A DNA stretch of 16,528 nucleotides from Lachnospiraceae bacterium (GTDB lineage: Bacteria > Bacillota_A > Clostridia > Lachnospirales > Lachnospiraceae). The position numbers and the translations under genes were made by a program. The stretch is taken from assembly GCA_009774655.1 (NCBI GenBank), contig VSOD01000036.1, positions 1-16,528 of the forward strand, written 5' to 3'. Shown piece by piece: positions 1 to 7,045 of the stretch (position 1 is its first letter; each line of letters begins with the position of its first letter). The notes beneath the pieces are model-generated. The model did no database searches. It saw nothing but the letters and a program-made list of their open reading frames with translations, and had not been told where the DNA came from.

Positions 1-2
1 AG

Positions 3-140
3 TGGATAGAGCAAATGATCGCTGTGGACAGAGGGCAGGAATGGGGACAGGATGGCATGGATTTTGCGTTATATGCGCCTGAACGGATTTCGCGGCAATA
101 TCTGGCGTTATTGAAGGAACCGATATGGAAAAGAAAATAA
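3..140 (+). CDS. C-terminal end of a probable glycosyltransferase (5' truncated)
   Basis: The third frame is open from the window edge to a TAA at 138-140, giving 45 residues. The tail APERISRQYLALLKE (residues 25-39) resembles the final helix of GT4/GT1-family GT-B glycosyltransferases, where a segment like 'ISxQYLxLY' closes the protein. The catalytic part lies outside the window, so donor and acceptor are unknown. The next gene starts inside it (ATG at 125), a 16-base overlap that suggests translational coupling and co-transcription. It is certain as an open frame continuing from upstream, moderately sure as a glycosyltransferase, and only inferred to act in the same glycan pathway. Confidence 0.6.
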   Translation, partial: WIEQMIAVDRGQEWGQDGMDFALYAPERISRQYLALLKEPIWKRK

Positions 141-1051
141 GCGTTATTCTAGTCAATTATAACGGGAAAAAATACAATGATACCTGTATCGGCTCCATTC
201 TGCGCAGCACGGTCAGTGAACAGATTCAGGTTGTGGTGGTGGATAATGCGTCTACGGACGGCTCACTGGCGGCGCTGCAGGATACCTGGGGGAGCAACGG
301 GCAGGTACATCTCATTGCACTGGAGGAGAATTTCGGATTTTCCAGGGCCAATAATGCAGGAATGCAGTGGTCGATGGAACAGGGAATCGAATATTTTCTG
401 CTCCTGAATAATGACACCGAGATTGAGCCGGATACGATAGAGAAGATGTTTTGCTGCCACCGGAAGACGGGGGCGATGGTGGTGCCGAAAGTATACTATG
501 CAGACAGAAAAGATGTCATCTGGTGTGCCGGAGGCGATTTTACGCCGGTGATCTGCAAATCGGTGCAAAGAGGGCTGGATCAGCCGGAGCAGGGGCAGTT
601 TGATCAGAGTGGACCCTGCCGCTTTGCCAATGGATGTGCCCTGTTTTTGTCGAAGGCGATCGTAGACAGGATCGGCTTTATGGACGAACGGTTTTTCCTG
701 TATTATGAGGACACAGAGTACAGTATGAGGGCAGCAGGAAAGGGTGTGGATATCCGATACTGTGCGGAAGCAGTCGTATACCACAAGGTAAACGGTTCTA
801 CGGCGGGGAATGCGCGGCCGGCGAATGCTTACTATATCACGAGAAACTGGCTTTTGTGTAACAGCCTGCATATGCGGTGCGGCCGGCATGTAAATGGAAG
901 ATTTCTGATTTTTCTTGGTTATTTCTTCTGTAACAGGTTTGCGTGGATGATGATCTGGCTTCTGCAGGGAAAAAGGAAGATGTGTTCGGCACTGCTCAGG
1001 GGCGTGTTTGATTTTTGCAGAGGCAGATGGGGGAAATATCAGGCAGGATGA
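125..1051 (+). CDS. GT2-family glycosyltransferase, rhamnosyltransferase (WbbL/RfbF) type
   Basis: This is a 308-residue inverting GT-A enzyme expected to transfer a nucleotide-activated sugar to a lipid-linked oligosaccharide at the cytoplasmic face of the membrane. The N-terminus ISVILVNYNG (5-14) is the typical first strand of GT2 enzymes. VVDNASTDGS (38-47) is the nucleotide-binding region, NND at 95-97 is the DxD-equivalent metal/nucleotide site, and YYEDTEYSMR (from about 193, Glu-Asp at 195-196) carries the catalytic-base region typical of the RfbF/WbbL subgroup. A hydrophobic stretch near 258-280 could anchor it to the membrane. The start is supported by AAGGAA at 114-119, five bases upstream of the ATG. 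The length fits the family. The sugar cannot be read from sequence; rhamnose is only the commonest donor for this subgroup. Confidence 0.9.
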   Translation: MEKKISVILVNYNGKKYNDTCIGSILRSTVSEQIQVVVVDNASTDGSLAALQDTWGSNGQVHLIALEENFGFSRANNAGMQWSMEQGIEYFLLLNNDTEIEPDTIEKMFCCHRKTGAMVVPKVYYADRKDVIWCAGGDFTPVICKSVQRGLDQPEQGQFDQSGPCRFANGCALFLSKAIVDRIGFMDERFFLYYEDTEYSMRAAGKGVDIRYCAEAVVYHKVNGSTAGNARPANAYYITRNWLLCNSLHMRCGRHVNGRFLIFLGYFFCNRFAWMMIWLLQGKRKMCSALLRGVFDFCRGRWGKYQAG

Positions 1052-1128
1052 TCAGTGTGAAAGATGCGTAAGATAGTGATGGTGCCGGCAGACATGCAGC
1101 GGATAGAGCAAAGGATGCGGTTTATACG

Positions 1129-2214
1129 ATGAAGAAAATGTTGTATATCATGGGGATAGAATGGAACTGGATCTTTCAAAGACCCCAGGTACTTGCATTA
1201 GAGCTGGAAAAAGAATATGATTTAACAGTCGTGGGGACGAAGCAGCCGGTACATGCGAAACATCAGAATAACAGGCTGCCGAAGCGGCTTTTGGAGTTGT
1301 ATCAGATTCCTTTTCAGGAGAAAAACAGGCTGATCGGGGCAGTGGCAAGGCACATACACACCGGCGTGCTGGGGAATCTGAGGGAGTATGATGTCATCTG
1401 GGTGGGCTATCCTCTTTTTGGCAGATATATTCCGGAGGACTACAGGGGAACAGTTGTATATGACTGTATGGATAATTTTGAGGCATTGTATCAGGACAGA
1501 CGGGAGAAAAATCTGCGCAGGGCCTGTGCAGAGGAGTACAGGTTGCTGGAACGGGCGGATCTGGTGTTTGCTTCCAGCCTGAAATTAAAGGAAAAACTTT
1601 TGGCGATGTGCCCCGGCAAGGCGGTCACGGTGGTCCGGAACGGATACAGCAATATTTCGCTGGTGAAGCCCACAATGCCGCAGAGAAAAGAGCAGTATGC
1701 GCTGGGTTATATAGGAACCCTGTCAGCATGGTTTGACAGCGAGCTGGTGTTGAACAGCCTGGAAGAGCAGGAGGATATCCGCTACGAGTTGATCGGGCCG
1801 GTGGCAGACCACCAGCCGCTTGCGCATGACAGAGTTCATTACAGGGGTGTGGTCGAACATGGGCGTCTGGGGGAAGTTGTACAGGAGTTGGACTGTCTGC
1901 TGATGCCTTTTCAGATCAACGATATCATCCTTTATGTGGATCCGGTCAAGTTGTATGAATATATTGCATGGGGAAAGTGCATCGTAGCCTGCTGGTATCC
2001 GGAGATAGACCGGTTTGGCGAGTTTGTGTACTTTTATCATGACAAACGGGAATATACGGAACTGCTCAGGCAGCTGGCACAGGAAGGATTCCCGCCTAAA
2101 TTCACACAGGACAGGCAGGAAAAGTTTCTGGCGGAGAACTCCTGGCAGGCAAGAGCGCAGACGATCCGGGAATGCCTGGAGGCAGCAGGCGAAGCGCAGA
2201 CCGGCGGGAAGTGA
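1129..2214 (+). CDS. TuaH-like GT-B glycosyltransferase
   Basis: This 361-residue protein resembles the Bacillus teichuronic-acid glycosyltransferase TuaH and its relatives. The N-terminal MGIEWNWIFQRPQVLA (8-23) is a hallmark of that family. VVYDCMDNFE (109-118) matches the conserved YDCMD segment of the N-terminal Rossmann domain, and DPVKLYEYIAWGK (271-283, with Glu277) is the donor-binding loop of GT-B enzymes. No signal peptide or membrane span is evident, so it should be cytoplasmic or peripheral. The frame upstream has no alternative start back to a stop at 1069. The best Shine-Dalgarno, AAAGGA at 1110-1115, is 13 bases away, longer than usual. The ATG overlaps the TGA of a 22-codon frame (1064-1132), so coupling is possible. 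TuaH-like function is a family inference; the sugar is unknown. Confidence 0.85.
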   Translation: MKKMLYIMGIEWNWIFQRPQVLALELEKEYDLTVVGTKQPVHAKHQNNRLPKRLLELYQIPFQEKNRLIGAVARHIHTGVLGNLREYDVIWVGYPLFGRYIPEDYRGTVVYDCMDNFEALYQDRREKNLRRACAEEYRLLERADLVFASSLKLKEKLLAMCPGKAVTVVRNGYSNISLVKPTMPQRKEQYALGYIGTLSAWFDSELVLNSLEEQEDIRYELIGPVADHQPLAHDRVHYRGVVEHGRLGEVVQELDCLLMPFQINDIILYVDPVKLYEYIAWGKCIVACWYPEIDRFGEFVYFYHDKREYTELLRQLAQEGFPPKFTQDRQEKFLAENSWQARAQTIRECLEAAGEAQTGGK

Positions 2215-2231
2215 AAGGAATGTCATTTGAA

Positions 2232-3353
2232 ATGAAGAAGATAAAGATTATGAGCGTTTTCGGCACCAGGCCCGAGGCGATCAAGATGTGCCCGCTGATC
2301 AAAAAAATGCGGGAATATGAGGAGATAGAGAGCATCGTCTGCCTGACAGGGCAACACAGGGAAATGCTGCAGCAGGTGATCGATATTTTTCAGATTCAGG
2401 TGGATTATAATCTGCAGATCATGAAAATGTCTCAGACGCTGCATTCGATCACAACAGATATTCTCACGTTGATCCGGCCTGTTCTTGAGAAGGAAAAACC
2501 GGATCTGGTACTGGTGCACGGCGATACGACGACTTCGTTTGTGGCAGCGCTGGCGGCTTTTTATCAGCAGATCCCTGTAGGACATGTGGAGGCAGGTCTG
2601 CGCACTTATGACAAATATGCCCCTTACCCGGAAGAAATGAACCGTACTTTGACGGGCAGGATAGCGGATCTGCATTTTGCGCCGACCGAGAATAACCGGG
2701 CGTGCCTGGAAAAGGAGAATATAAGGGATCATGTCTTTGTGACCGGGAACACGGTCATAGATGCATTACAGACGACGATCTCACCTGATTATCAATACAA
2801 AGACGCGGCACTTGCCGCCATCATGGAAGAAAGAAAGGGTCGTCTGTTGCTGGTTACGGCCCACAGACGTGAAAATCTGGGAAAACCGCTGCAGGATATC
2901 TGCGGGGCCCTGCGGGAGATCGTGTCAGAATATCCCGATGTGGAAGTGATCTATCCGGTACATTTGAACCCGTTGGTTCGTGAGCCGGTGCATGAACTGT
3001 TGGGGCAGGAGGAAAGAGTGCATCTGATTGACCCCATTGATGTAGAAGATATGCATAACCTTATGGACAGAAGTTATCTGGTGTTGACGGACTCCGGAGG
3101 GCTTCAGGAGGAAGCGCCTTCCTGCGGAGTTCCGGTACTTGTCCTGCGGGATAAGACGGAGCGGCAGGAAGCTGTGGACGCCGGGACCGTTGTGATGGCG
3201 GGAACGAAGAAAGATGATATTGTCAGGCTGACGAGGGCGCTGCTGGATGATCAGGAACAGTATCAGAGGATGTCCAGAGCGGTCAATCCGTATGGGGACG
3301 GGCGTGCGTCGGAGAGGATCATTCAGGCAATCCTGCAATATTTTGAAGGGTGA
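2232..3353 (+). CDS. wecB: UDP-N-acetylglucosamine 2-epimerase, non-hydrolysing
   Basis: It interconverts UDP-GlcNAc and UDP-ManNAc in the cytoplasm, giving a ManNAc (or, after oxidation, ManNAcA) donor for the glycan. The 373-residue product contains GTRPEAIKM near the N-terminus, HGDTTTS (Asp98), GHVEAGLRT (Glu120), YPEEMNR (Glu134/Glu135), TAHRRE (His211) and LTDSGGLQEE (285-294). These match the catalytic and UDP-binding residues known from E. coli WecB (Asp95, Glu117, Glu131, His213). An upstream in-frame extension exists from 2172, but it overlaps the previous gene and starts with non-homologous residues. I chose ATG 2232 because MKKIKIMSVFGTRPEA is the classical N-terminus; AAAGGA at 2214-2219 lies 12 bases away. 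ATG 2220 or GTG 2211 remain possible. No UDP-ManNAc dehydrogenase (wecC/mnaB) is in the window. Confidence 0.95.
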   Translation: MKKIKIMSVFGTRPEAIKMCPLIKKMREYEEIESIVCLTGQHREMLQQVIDIFQIQVDYNLQIMKMSQTLHSITTDILTLIRPVLEKEKPDLVLVHGDTTTSFVAALAAFYQQIPVGHVEAGLRTYDKYAPYPEEMNRTLTGRIADLHFAPTENNRACLEKENIRDHVFVTGNTVIDALQTTISPDYQYKDAALAAIMEERKGRLLLVTAHRRENLGKPLQDICGALREIVSEYPDVEVIYPVHLNPLVREPVHELLGQEERVHLIDPIDVEDMHNLMDRSYLVLTDSGGLQEEAPSCGVPVLVLRDKTERQEAVDAGTVVMAGTKKDDIVRLTRALLDDQEQYQRMSRAVNPYGDGRASERIIQAILQYFEG

Positions 3354-3366
3354 ACAGGGGCGTTAT

Positions 3367-4539
3367 ATGGCTAAGATAGGGATTATTATCAGTTCTCTGA
3401 CAACATGCGGCGGAGAAGAGAGAGTTGTATCGTTGATAGCCAGCGAACTGGCGAAACACCACGATATCACGATTTATACGTATGAGAGCCGCCGTCTGGA
3501 AGGTGGGAAACGGAATGATTATCCCTTGTCTGACAGGATCAGAGTACAGGAAGTTGAGGCAGCCAGGGAATCCTTTTTTCAACATGGCATTAAACTTTTA
3601 TATCATTTTACAGGAATGACTTCCGGAAAAATCTCGCAGATGCTGCTGAAGAAGGCATTTTATCCAGAAGAACATCTGGAAGAGTGGGTAGAACGTATCA
3701 ATGCGGAAAAGTACGATCTGATGATTGCTGTATCAGGTGCGAACACGATACTGCTGGGATATATTGCAGACAGGATCAGGGCAGGATGTATCAGCTGGGA
3801 GCACAGTTCTTATGAGGGATACTTTGACAGGAAGACCGGATATTACAGAAACCGGGTGCAGGTCTATCAGAAGTGTGCCGCGAAGCTGCATATGCGGGTT
3901 GTGCTGAATCAGGATATTGCAGATAAATATGAGCAGCGGTTGGGACTTGATACAACCGTTATTCCGAATCCGAAAAGCTTTGCGAGTCACGAGAAGGCGG
4001 ATGTCAGCGCCAGGTGTTTTGTTACATGCGGCAGAGTGGAACAGGAGAAGGGATACGATGATCTGATAGAGGCGTTTGCGGAATTTTCCATGAAAAATAA
4101 AGATTGGAAACTCTTGATCATTGGCGGTGGAAGTATGGAGCAGAAACTGCGTGAGATGATCAAAGAAAAAAAACTGCAGGACAAAGCCCGGATCACAGGG
4201 TATATCCACGAGGTCAAAGAAAATCTGCTCAAAGGTTCCGTGTTTGTTATGACTTCCCGGTGGGAGGGATTTCCTATGACAATCACGGAAGCGCTGGAGA
4301 TGGGACTTCCCGTGATCGCGTACGACATACCGGCAATCGGGCCGCTGGTGACAGATGGGGTGGAAGGACGTGTGGTGCCGGCCTTTCAGAGAGGCGAGTT
4401 GGTAAAGGCGATGGAGGAACTGGCCGGTGATGTGGAATGCAGGAAGAGAATGTCAGGGAATGCTTTAATAAAGGCGGAGATGCTGGAACCGGAACGGGTA
4501 GTGGAGCAGTGGGAGAGATTGATTGCAAACTATGTGTAA
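3367..4539 (+). CDS. GT4-family glycosyltransferase
   Basis: This 390-residue retaining GT-B enzyme probably extends the lipid-linked repeat unit in the cytoplasm. The N-terminal strand and glycine-rich loop (MAKIGIIISSLTTCGGEERV) are typical of the acceptor domain. TCGRVEQEKGYDDLIEAF (about 220-237) is the conserved opening of the donor-binding domain. RWEGFPMTITEALEMG (298-313) contains the E-x7-E motif (Glu300, Glu308) diagnostic of GT4. Start choice: an in-frame ATG exists at 3247 but lies inside the epimerase gene. ATG 3367 has an AGGGG purine run just after the epimerase stop and begins directly with the first beta strand. The gap to the preceding stop is 13 bases, so it is almost certainly in the same operon. 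Donor and linkage are not readable. Confidence 0.92.
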   Translation: MAKIGIIISSLTTCGGEERVVSLIASELAKHHDITIYTYESRRLEGGKRNDYPLSDRIRVQEVEAARESFFQHGIKLLYHFTGMTSGKISQMLLKKAFYPEEHLEEWVERINAEKYDLMIAVSGANTILLGYIADRIRAGCISWEHSSYEGYFDRKTGYYRNRVQVYQKCAAKLHMRVVLNQDIADKYEQRLGLDTTVIPNPKSFASHEKADVSARCFVTCGRVEQEKGYDDLIEAFAEFSMKNKDWKLLIIGGGSMEQKLREMIKEKKLQDKARITGYIHEVKENLLKGSVFVMTSRWEGFPMTITEALEMGLPVIAYDIPAIGPLVTDGVEGRVVPAFQRGELVKAMEELAGDVECRKRMSGNALIKAEMLEPERVVEQWERLIANYV

Positions 4540-4594
4540 CCGGAGGAAAAAAGCATCGTTATGGAGAATACAGCAGTAGTAAGGGTGGTATAGC

Positions 4595-5977
4595 ATGATG
4601 AAATATATGAAAAAGTGGCAGACACAACAGAAGGCTGTGATTATTTTGTTGTTGTTTTATATTCCTTTTCATTTATGGCTGACTCCGGGATATTGGGATG
4701 ATGCGGTCTTTGCAGGTGTTTTGGAGAAATATCAGTTTAATCTTGTACAATACACCATGGATCGTTATCTGACGTGGTCGTCAAGAATTTCCATTGAGTT
4801 GCTGATTCCATTTTTGACATCTGCGCCGAATTTCGTCTGGAAGACTTTTAATCTTCTGATGATCATGCTATTGTATTTTGATTTGAGATGGACGCTAAAA
4901 GCAGTTGTAAGAATTGAGTCAGAAAAGGTGGATATTTGGTTGGCATTGCTGTTGTGTGCATATCCTTTTTCAACCATGGCACAGACGGGGTGGATTGCTA
5001 CGACCATGAATTATTTATGGGTGGTTGCTCTTGGATGGTATGTGATCAACAGACTGCTTAATACGGTATTGCAGCGAGATCGAGTGTCAAAGAAGGATTT
5101 TTTATTTGTCGGTCTGGCTGCTTTTTACAGTACAGCATTTGAATCCATGGCGGCAATTTTGTTGCTCATAACGATGGGAATTATTGTTTATTCATACAAG
5201 AAGAAGTACAAAATATCAGGACTTGTATGGATATGTATGGGAATAACAATTTTTATGTTGGTTTACATTTTTATGTGTCCAGGTAATCAACTTCGCCCAT
5301 TGAAAGATGCCGAATTATGGATGCCCGATTATTATAGATTAACTTTTTTGGATAAGATCCGTGTAGGTATCGGTTCTGCCTTCATGCATTTTGTGTCGAT
5401 TCCAAGTCCCATATTTTTTGTGCTGAATTTGTCATTTCTTATTTTGGGGATACGAAGAGAGTGCTGCGCTGTAACAGGGAAGCGGCGGTCAGCCTGGGGA
5501 TTATTGACAGCAGCCATTCCGATGATTTTGGATGTTGTATGGACATGTTATTTTCTGTTGAGTTATCTAAGAGGAGAGAGAACTGTCACATATCATGTCC
5601 CATCGGCCATTCCGGCAGGACAGGCTGAGATAATAGAACAAATTTTTTTGGTTCTTTCGGTAATAGCATGGTTTGGGAGTGTTATATATATCATGTTTCA
5701 GAATCTGCATATTCAAAGATCAGTATGCATAACATGCATTTTGTTTTTGGCCTGTATTCCAGAGATTGCGGTTGGTATAACACCAACAGTATATGCATCC
5801 ATCTTACGGACGACAATATATTTATATATGGCGATGATCATAATGATCGTTGGTGTATGTTATGAGCTTGAAATGGACACGCAGAGAAAACTGCGCTTTA
5901 TTTACAGCTTCTGCTTTGGATGCGGGATCTTTCTGAACGCCTGCCAGATTGCGCGGCATATTTTGCTCTACGGATAG
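4595..5977 (+). CDS. DUF6056-like polytopic membrane protein, candidate GT-C glycosyltransferase
   Basis: This 460-residue integral membrane protein has about ten hydrophobic segments, the first near residues 13-30. Just after it comes GYWDDAVFAG with Trp-Asp-Asp at 34-36, the position where GT-C enzymes place an acidic catalytic/metal motif in the first extracytoplasmic loop. CPGNQLR at 228-234 gives a PGNxxR motif also found at a similar place in the protein at 12275-13753, so I regard the two as members of one family (DUF6056-like, from memory). Enzymatic function is inference. Alternatives are an O-antigen polymerase-like or acceptor-binding membrane protein. AAGGGTGG at 4581-4588 supports the ATG at 4595; ATG 4598 and 4607 are close alternatives. 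Base composition drops visibly here relative to the upstream genes. Confidence 0.72.
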   Translation: MMKYMKKWQTQQKAVIILLLFYIPFHLWLTPGYWDDAVFAGVLEKYQFNLVQYTMDRYLTWSSRISIELLIPFLTSAPNFVWKTFNLLMIMLLYFDLRWTLKAVVRIESEKVDIWLALLLCAYPFSTMAQTGWIATTMNYLWVVALGWYVINRLLNTVLQRDRVSKKDFLFVGLAAFYSTAFESMAAILLLITMGIIVYSYKKKYKISGLVWICMGITIFMLVYIFMCPGNQLRPLKDAELWMPDYYRLTFLDKIRVGIGSAFMHFVSIPSPIFFVLNLSFLILGIRRECCAVTGKRRSAWGLLTAAIPMILDVVWTCYFLLSYLRGERTVTYHVPSAIPAGQAEIIEQIFLVLSVIAWFGSVIYIMFQNLHIQRSVCITCILFLACIPEIAVGITPTVYASILRTTIYLYMAMIIMIVGVCYELEMDTQRKLRFIYSFCFGCGIFLNACQIARHILLYG

Positions 5978-6033
5978 ACTGAATACGGAAGCAGGTCGAT
6001 TAAAATTGAAAAAACTGATGTCTGAGGCAGGTA

Positions 6034-6062
6034 TTTATTATTTGCAGGTCGTATGGTATAAT
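6034..6062 (+). promoter_or_regulatory. Candidate sigma-A promoter with extended -10 element
   Basis: TGGTATAAT at 6054-6062 is a perfect -10 hexamer (TATAAT 6057-6062) preceded by an extended -10 TG. Seventeen bases upstream sits a poor -35-like TTTATT (6034-6039), as expected when an extended -10 compensates. Transcription would start near 6069, about 44 bases before the epimerase/dehydratase start at 6113. It lies in the 135-base gap after the first DUF6056-like gene, one of the longest gaps in the window, consistent with a secondary internal promoter. Three GCAGGT copies (5991, 6027, 6044) surround it and the last falls in the -35/-10 spacer, a possible operator. There is no experimental support. 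Confidence 0.45.
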
Positions 6063-6112
6063 ACAGAAATACTATGTCTTTTCAGGAGAAGCAGGGAGGA
6101 AACCGTTGTAGG

Positions 6113-7045
6113 ATGAAGAAGTGCTTAGTAATCGGTGGGGCAGGTTTTGTGGGAACAAATTTGAGCATGAATCTTGCCGGAAAGGGATACGATGTGACGA
6201 TTTGCGATTGTGTTGAGGGGTCAATGTGCTCTTCCCGAATACAGAATCTTAAATATATTAAATTGAACTATTTCAAACAGAAGATAGATGATGGGCTGTT
6301 AAGACAGCAGGATATGGTGATATTGCTGATCAGCAGTGTGAATCCTGACAGTTCGATGGCGAATCCTGAAATATGTTATGATAAAGATATTATTAAAATG
6401 ATAGAACTTCTGGAACAGATGAGGCGATGTGAAGTGAATCGTCTTGTTTTTGTTTCTTCCGGTGGAACAGTCTATGGTAATCAGAATATCGAAAAATTAA
6501 GGGAGGACATGCTGACCTATCCTATTAACCATTACGGAATCATGAAGCTCACGCAGGAAAAGATACTGCTGATGTATAATCAGCTGTATGGCATGGATAA
6601 TGTTATTTTCAGATTAGCTAATCCTTACGGAGAAGGGCAGAGAAAGGCTTCCGGAGTTGGTGCGGTTACAGCATTCCTGCAGAATATTATGCATGGAGAG
6701 AAAATATATCTGTATGGTCAGGGAGAACCGGTAAGAGATTATATTCATATTGACGATGCAGTGGAGATGATGCGCCTGTGTCTGGAAAAACGTAGTGTTG
6801 GAAGTAAAGAGGCGCTTTATAATGTTGGTACAGGAGAAGGAAACAGTATTCTTGAAGTTATGAGGATGGCGGAAAAGATAACTGCCAGAAAGGCAGACGT
6901 TGTCTATCTGGGAACAAGAGAATTCGATGTAGCAAGAAATGTACTTGATATAGGAAGAATCTGTTCAGTGATCGGGGATTACGAATGCTTGAATCTGGAG
7001 CTGGGAATGAAAAGGTACTATGAGAGCCTAAGGAGAATAATGTGA
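6113..7045 (+). CDS. NAD-dependent nucleotide-sugar epimerase/dehydratase (extended SDR)
   Basis: This 310-residue cytoplasmic enzyme belongs to the extended short-chain dehydrogenase family that includes UDP-glucose 4-epimerase. It acts on a nucleotide sugar to make a donor for the cluster's glycosyltransferases. The sequence shows the Rossmann NAD loop GGAGFVG (8-14), the serine region VSSGGTVYG (114-122) and the catalytic pair YGIMK (Tyr141, Lys145). RLANPYG and the RDYIHIDD segment further on are substrate-domain motifs of GalE-like enzymes. An in-frame ATG at 6074 would lie almost on the predicted transcription start without a ribosome site. ATG 6113 has GGAGGA at 6095-6100 (12 bases away) and gives the standard N-terminus. 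Its stop shares a base with the next start (TGATG at 7043-7047). The exact sugar (4-epimerase or reductase) is undetermined. Confidence 0.85.
   Translation: MKKCLVIGGAGFVGTNLSMNLAGKGYDVTICDCVEGSMCSSRIQNLKYIKLNYFKQKIDDGLLRQQDMVILLISSVNPDSSMANPEICYDKDIIKMIELLEQMRRCEVNRLVFVSSGGTVYGNQNIEKLREDMLTYPINHYGIMKLTQEKILLMYNQLYGMDNVIFRLANPYGEGQRKASGVGAVTAFLQNIMHGEKIYLYGQGEPVRDYIHIDDAVEMMRLCLEKRSVGSKEALYNVGTGEGNSILEVMRMAEKITARKADVVYLGTREFDVARNVLDIGRICSVIGDYECLNLELGMKRYYESLRRIM

Noticed and set aside
263..889. 208-residue open frame on the minus strand
   Set aside because: It is antisense to the GT2 gene at 125-1051, shows no recognisable motif, has a composition typical of a reverse-strand shadow (Arg, His, Pro rich), and no ribosome site was seen.
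3247..3366. In-frame N-terminal extension of the GT4 gene
   Set aside because: It lies entirely within the epimerase coding region apart from the last bases, has an Arg/Gly/Ser-rich sequence unlike the family, and a better ribosome site precedes ATG 3367.
6074..6112. In-frame upstream start for the epimerase/dehydratase
   Set aside because: ATG 6074 lies a few bases after the predicted transcription start, has no ribosome site, and adds 13 residues ahead of the standard Rossmann start.
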